Position numbers and translations under genes: made by a program. The notes beneath the pieces were generated by a model. That model did not search any database and was not told where the DNA came from. It saw only the letters and a list, made by a program, of their open reading frames with translations. Of a DNA stretch of 64,000 nucleotides, positions 59,918-64,000 are shown in pieces; position 1 is the first letter of the stretch; each line of letters opens with the position of its first letter. The stretch spans positions 1 through 64,000 of the forward strand of contig JAMKCH010084896.1 in NCBI GenBank assembly GCA_023653785.1. Reading direction: 5' to 3'. The stretch comes from Ophioderma brevispina. Lineage: Eukaryota; Echinodermata; Ophiuroidea; Amphilepidida; Ophiodermatidae.

Positions 59918-61500
59918 ACGTTAGATCCAGAGGAATGGCCTTGGACAATATCACAGAAACTGGAAACCAATGGAGAGCTAACAGTTGAGGAAACCAGTGA
60001 AACGGATATAGTATCTGAGCTTGTTGAGGACAGAAAGCCAAAGTTTTTGCAAGGATCCAGTCAACATCCAAGATCAAGTTTACCAAGGACATATGCAGAT
60101 GCTGTTGGTGATAATTATGTGGCAAGACATCTGAATCATGGGTGTCACACACGGCCATTCTGATCAACTTCTGTCCCCTGTCAGCACACCCTGTCTTGCA
60201 AGGTGCTGCTAACCCCAATCTGGGGTCAACACAATTAGTGCAAGGAACAGCCAATTACCCACTAAGACATCCGCTACTGCGTTTACTGTTGCACCAAATA
60301 CGAATGGTTCAAATATATAGTCACCATACACAGCAAGTTGTGAGTAGTCCTACTAACAGAACAAAAGAAGGCACTGCAATTGGTAGTAGAAAAGACAAAG
60401 ATGGGATACTCGATGCACAAAACCAACTGCTGAGAAGGACCGCCCCAAAAGCCAGTGGTACGAAAACAAGCCAAGCAACCGGTTAGTAATTCTCAAGAAA
60501 CCCAACTCAAGCAACCTGCTAAACTGGGAGGTTTAAAATCACTAATAGTCTTGAAATCTCCAAATCCTCATCAGTTGGACTAAATCGAGAAGAATCTGTT
60601 CGATGACTGGAATGTGTATATGAAAATCATGACAAACTGACCTGGATACTCCGCAAAGGTGGGTTGAATGGCTGCAAATATGACCTAAACTGAGGATTCA
60701 AATGATGTTGAAAGTTAGGACAGAGCAGAGGCACTTCAGCAAAATAAGTCCAATGTCTGGTGGTTTTGCTGGAAGGGATAATCGGATATCAAGTCCAAAT
60801 GACACTCAGAAGGGATCTTCCAAATCAAAACCATCTTACCACAACTCTGGTCATTCAGCTTACTCATCAAAGAAGCCAACAGAAAACCCATCATCTGTTG
60901 CTGTCACTTCAAGGCCATTCAGTGCCAGAAATGTACATAAGAATCTCACAGCAGGTAATAAGTCTAGTAATACTTCCAATAAAAATGGACCCACCCAAGG
61001 TTCAAATGGTCTTCACCTCAACAAAACTCCTACTGATGATGAAATCAATTGGCTGTGGGATAAAGTACGGACGTGCTTGAATAGCAGAGATGAAAAAGAA
61101 GCCGATCAAGTAAAAGTGACAGAACGTCCACCGACTGGTCAGCAGTCAAGGCCGGTGGCTTCAGTGACCAATCAGTATATTGATGGCGGGCGAATTACAG
61201 CCAATTTGCGCCCTGTGAGCACGCATCCTAGGACAAGCTCAGCAACAACACATGGTAGAAGTAATGGCATGCCAAGATGGAGGACTAATAGTGATTCAGG
61301 TAGTTATTTAAGACGGACGGCGTTGTTACAACAGCGTCGTCAACATAGTGCAATAAGTAGGACTCAAGGAGGTGGAACTGGACAACCACCTCAGCCACCT
61401 CGGCAGGGGAGTGCTCATCAGCAGCCTGTCCCTGCGGCAAGTCATCAGGGACCATCTCGGACAGTTACAGTTCCGCCACCACAAAGCTATGATAATGAAG
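59918..61500 (+). CDS. Large exon of the same unrecognised protein
   Basis: It starts after TTTTTTCTAATCAGAG and ends at the donor GATAATGAAG|GTAAAC. The first clean part reads TLDPEEWPWTISQKLE, TNGELTVEETSETDIVSEL, PKFLQGSSQHPRSSLPRTYA, DAVGDNYVARHL. The middle (60150-60700) needs several shifts: LLSPVSTPC, NSQLPTKTSATAFTVA, DRPKSQWYENKPSNRLVILK, CVYENHDKLTWILRKGG. From about 60755 to 61500 one frame is open: SGGFAGRDNRISSP, DDEINWLWDKVRTCLNSRDE, then a Ser/Thr/Gln/Pro-rich tail with PPQPPRQGS and VPPPQSYDNE. A large disordered protein with two short ordered islands (EEWPW, EINWLWDKVRTCL). I do not recognise the family; a ciliary or centrosomal scaffold would be compatible but unproven. The exon ends in phase 1, matching the next exon. 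Confidence 0.75.
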
Positions 61501-61514
61501 GTAAACCATAATGC

Positions 61515-61645
61515 CGGCATTTCCCTAACCTGACCAGGTTTACCTGACAACTATGAATTCAACAACCTTTACAGCTTTATTCCATTAAGGTTGTTGAATC
61601 AATTCATAGTGGTCAGGTAAAGCTGGTCAAGTTACGGAAACACTT
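61515..61645. mobile_element. Foldback element, core family, copy 2 (131 bp)
   Basis: CCTGACCAGGTTTACCTGAC pairs with GTCAGGTAAAGCTGGTCAAG, and ACTATGAATTCAACAACCTT pairs with AAGGTTGTTGAATCA and AATTCATAGT. The centre is ACAGCTTTATTCCATT, a shortened form of the family core. Flanks CCATAATGC (61506-61514) and CCATAATCC (61646-61654) are a 9-bp target duplication with one mismatch. It lies 15 bases into the intron, just after the donor at 61501. Confidence 0.8.
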
Positions 61646-61994
61646 CCATAATCCTGTAAGTTCAGTTTGTATAGCAAATGTATTTCCTCATTAGTCCCCA
61701 TGTGGGAGATACTCAATTCTAATATTGTGCCTTTATAAGAGGTGCACGGAATTCAGCTGGAATAGCCCAGTGTTGCATTTTTCTGTGAGATACACTATAG
61801 ATGTATTTGTGCATTGGCAGAAAGAACCATCGGACATCTGCTGTCCGCCTAGATGAGAGTTACACTTTTTAATCTCTGGTGAAATTGTAAATTTTTGATA
61901 CAGGCAAAATTAAGGAGCTATAAAACAGTTAAATACAGTGAGAATAGGTATTATAAAAGCTCATAAATTAGCAACCAAATATGTTAGATGTCGT

Positions 61995-62290
61995 GATTTG
62001 AGCAGTAGTATGCTTAATTATTATGCATCAGGAGTTTCTGCATGGTGAAAAAAAATTGCTGTGACTAGTGGGTACCACCCAACACTGCACAATACACAAA
62101 ATTTTTATCCATCGGAGTAGATCTTCCGTGTGGTGCAATACCGTTGTGCGATTAGTGCGTACCACCCAACACTGCACAATATGTAAAAATATTGAGCACT
62201 TGGTCATGCAGTTTGTCAAATACTCTCATTTTATTAGTTTTGAAGCAATTTTGAAACTATTTTTGTCAAGTCAAAATTGCCACTTTGGCA
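61995..62290 (+). repeat. Dispersed repeat family E, copy 3, with internal duplication
   Basis: AATTATTATGCATC, two occurrences of TACCACCCAACACTGCACAA (62075 and 62159), and TTTTTGTCAAGTCA. Shared with 36.67 kb in the same order. Intronic. Confidence 0.75.
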
Positions 62291-62670
62291 AGAGTTCCAT
62301 ATGTACCCCCTTCAAAGTTCTACATGTAAGAAATTCTTTTTTATTTTTTGGCCTTAGGGATAGGTTATTTGTGTTGGTGTCAGGTCATAAATAAAAAAAT
62401 AATTTGTTTCCCTTAAATTTTAAAGGGGGTTTATATGGAATTCTTTCTGCCACTTTTTGGTTTGAGTGTATCAAATTGCACAACTTCAGGTAGGAAAAAA
62501 ACCTGCTGTATATACCACCTGACCCTGATTTGGCATCTCGCCATTTTTTTAAATTTGTCATATGCATGTAAAATCAAATGTTGTTTTTAATGTGAAATGA
62601 GTGAAAAAAGAGCATTTCAGTCGACGCTTTTGAGAAACTAAAGTTTCATCATCTATACTCCTTGATACAG

Positions 62671-62787
62671 TATCTGATAGTTTACTAGCGTTCCAGAGAG
62701 CTGAGCAGTTGGTGAACGACAACTTATCAGAAGCTGAAGTAGGGGCTGCCATTGACAACCACAGAACACCTGCCAACCAGGAGAAAG
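62671..62787 (+). CDS. Exon of the same unrecognised protein
   Basis: Acceptor ATACTCCTTGATACAG, donor GAGAAAG|GTAAGC, 117 bases, no internal stop in the phase-1 frame set by the upstream exon (G + TA gives Val). It encodes VSDSLLAFQRAEQLVNDN, LSEAEVGAAIDNHRTP, ANQEK and leaves one base over. Matching intron phase on both sides, consensus splice sites and normal composition make this the best-defined exon in the window. The peptide is probably helical (LLAFQRAEQLV). Confidence 0.7.
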
Positions 62788-63021
62788 GTAAGCAGACTAA
62801 AAATAACACTTCATTGTGTATTTCAAAAGTCAGAGTAGTGCAGGCACAATTGGATTGAGAGGTTTGAGAAGGGTACTTGGTTGCTAGTTCCTGTAGATAC
62901 ATTGTAGTGTCCAGTCATTTGTCTGATGTGTTCAGTAATTCACAGCTTTCACATTCCTCAAAGATGCATTTTGGAACTCTTGCTGGTTTCTAATGAGCCT
63001 GAACTCATTTAACAAGAAGAG

Positions 63022-63300
63022 AAGCTCTCAGGAAACCATCGAACTCAGTGACTGGTGCTGGTCAACGGCTTATGATATTCAACAAAATGAAACGGGCTCA
63101 GTGCACCCATTGAATTACACGCTTTTTTCCGTTATCATGCATTTTATGATGGAATAAAGTATGTAATCCAATGGGTGCACTGAGCCTGTTTCATTTTGTC
63201 AAATATCATAAGCCCTGGTCAACACTATATTGTGAAGGGGAAAAGGGTGACCATTTACAAACCAGCACTTACGCAAAGTGTTCCTCCACTCAAATGTGAA
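63022..63300 (+). CDS. Next coding exon, interrupted by a foldback insertion
   Basis: Using the phase left by the previous exon (G + AA gives Glu), an acceptor AG at 63020-63021 opens EALRKPSNSVTGAG up to 63066. If the 148-bp foldback and one copy of its 9-bp target duplication are removed, the same frame continues at 63224 as QHYIVKGKRVTIYKPALTQS and VPP. With the insertion in place, the added 157 bases shift the frame and a stop follows inside the element. The pyrimidine tract before this acceptor is weak. The 3' end of the exon is not certain; an open frame continues to about 63390 over a 16-base direct repeat (GTTTGTATGGCATGTG twice, near 63307). I do not recognise the domain. Confidence 0.5.
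63067..63214. mobile_element. Foldback element, core family, copy 3 (148 bp), inside a coding exon
   Basis: Ends GGCTTATGATATT and AATATCATAAGCC are perfect inverted repeats. Inside, CAAAATGAAACGGGCTCAGT pairs with the opposite arm, and TGCACCCATTG pairs with CAATGGGTGCA. The centre TTCCGTTATCATGCATTTTA with ATGGAATAAA is the family core in inverse orientation. The exact 9-bp duplication CTGGTCAAC lies at 63058-63066 and 63215-63223. Nine-base duplications are typical of Mutator-like elements, but there are no long conserved ends to confirm this. Confidence 0.85.
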
Positions 63301-63630
63301 GATTGTGGTTTGTATGGCATGTGGTTTGTATGGCATGTGAAGAATTATTTTACTTGCAATGCTTGTTTGGCTCTGATGTTAGTGAAAGGGTAGGAGGGCT
63401 GAAGAACAAATCAAAATAAGATCTTCTTCTGTCAACAGTCATCCATAGTTCAAATTTCTCATAAAAATGTCTCATCAGTTTCTGACCACCACTTAATGAT
63501 CCAGGAGCAATTCTTCTTAACCTCAAAAACAGGTATTTCTTTCTTCTGATTGTTTGTTTTGTCTTTGATTTTTTTTCTTCTTACAGAAAAAAAATTAAGT
63601 TAGGGTATCATGAGGCAAGCTATAGTAAGG

Positions 63631-63761
63631 GCTTAGTGTAAAAAGTGCAAGCGCTAGTGAATTCAGCACTGTTAACGGATTAAAGTGCAGCATACATGCA
63701 ATTTATTTCGTTGAGCCTGCCAAATTCACTAGCACTTGCGCTTTCGCTTTCACACTAAGCC
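63631..63761. mobile_element. Foldback element, core family, copy 4 (131 bp)
   Basis: Ends GCTTAGTGTAAA and (inverted) GGCTTAGTGTGAAA. GCTAGTGAATTC pairs with AATTCACTAGC. The centre is AACGGATTAAAGTGCAGCAT followed by ACATGCAATTTATTTCGTT. The exact 9-bp duplication ATAGTAAGG lies at 63622-63630 and 63762-63770. Confidence 0.85.
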
Positions 63762-63843
63762 ATAGTAAGGATTGCTGTGTTGGATTTGCATTTCTAATCC
63801 TTGATAAACCTTACGGAATATATCGATACTACTATTGTGATCG

Positions 63844-63994
63844 GCTTAGTGTAAAATGCGGAAGTGAAAGCCCTAGTGAATTCGGCAGCCTCAACGGAAT
63901 GAAGTGCAGCATCACATGCAGTTTATTCCATTGAGGCTGCCAATTCACTAGCCTTTCGCTTCCGCTCACTTTTGCTTTTGCTTTTACACTAACC
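63844..63994. mobile_element. Foldback element, core family, copy 5 (151 bp)
   Basis: Ends GCTTAGTGTAAAA and (inverted) GGTTAGTGTAAAAGC. CTAGTGAATTCGGCAGCCTC pairs with GAGGCTGCCAATTCACTAG. The centre is AACGGAATGAAGTGCAGCAT followed by CACATGCAGTTTATTCC. The left flank TTGTGATCG (63835-63843) is matched by TTGTGA at the window end, consistent with a 9-bp duplication cut off by the edge. It lies only 82 bases from copy 4 and is its closest relative. Confidence 0.82.
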
Positions 63995-64000
63995 TTGTGA

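Noticed and set aside
62946..63021. Longer version of the last exon starting at 62946
   Set aside because: TTCACAG is a better acceptor and the frame is open, but it stays open only by reading into the foldback and stops there; the frame from 63022 joins across the empty site and has better composition.

Overview
The window is nuclear DNA from an animal, most likely a marine invertebrate. The evidence is spliceosomal introns, 3' ends of non-LTR retrotransposons, hAT and TTAA-flanked DNA transposons, foldback elements, minisatellites and very sparse coding sequence in an AT-rich background. I cannot assign a phylum from the sequence alone. There are no operons, rRNA, complete tRNA or CRISPR. 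Repeat copies and coding exons both carry scattered one-base gaps and stops. This looks like residual sequencing or assembly error on top of real decay, so broken frames here are weak evidence of pseudogenes.

Layout. 1-11 kb is non-coding and repeat-rich. It holds two head-to-head TTAA elements (3.0-3.75 kb), a 2.6-kb element with long inverted ends (3.85-6.44 kb), LINE 3' fragments (6.75-7.2 kb), a small inverted-repeat element (8.0 kb) and a 99-A homopolymer inside a homopurine tract (9.2-9.4 kb). 11.3-13.9 kb is richer in CpG and poor in repeats; it carries one candidate minus-strand first exon. 15.0-16.2 kb is a three-level nested insertion: MITE inside LINE inside TTAA-MITE. 21.5-23.7 kb is a minisatellite of about 17 units packed with AGGTCA motifs. 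26.7-27.7 kb is a 26-bp minisatellite, followed by two hAT insertions at the same position of the repeat unit (27.7-29.8 kb). 30-46 kb is mostly unannotatable, with MITE copies, a LINE-like 3' tail, two foldbacks that share a loop, and a cluster of a short motif on both strands at 45 kb.

46-64 kb, plus strand, appears to hold one interrupted gene. Exons of 59282-59789, 59918-61500, 62671-62787 and 63022 onward are supported by splice signals, and the last three by matching intron phases. They encode a Ser/Thr/Gln-rich, probably disordered protein that I do not recognise. Basic or charged exon-like pieces at 48.6, 50.4 and 52.2 kb may be its 5' part; the latter two are copies of each other within a 1.7-kb tandem duplication.

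The most striking signal is a family of 130-150-bp foldback elements (47.5, 61.5, 63.1, 63.6 and 63.8 kb). They share a central core, and the four nearest the gene have 9-bp target duplications. Their outer arms differ between copies, yet stay self-complementary within each copy. One of them interrupts a coding exon.
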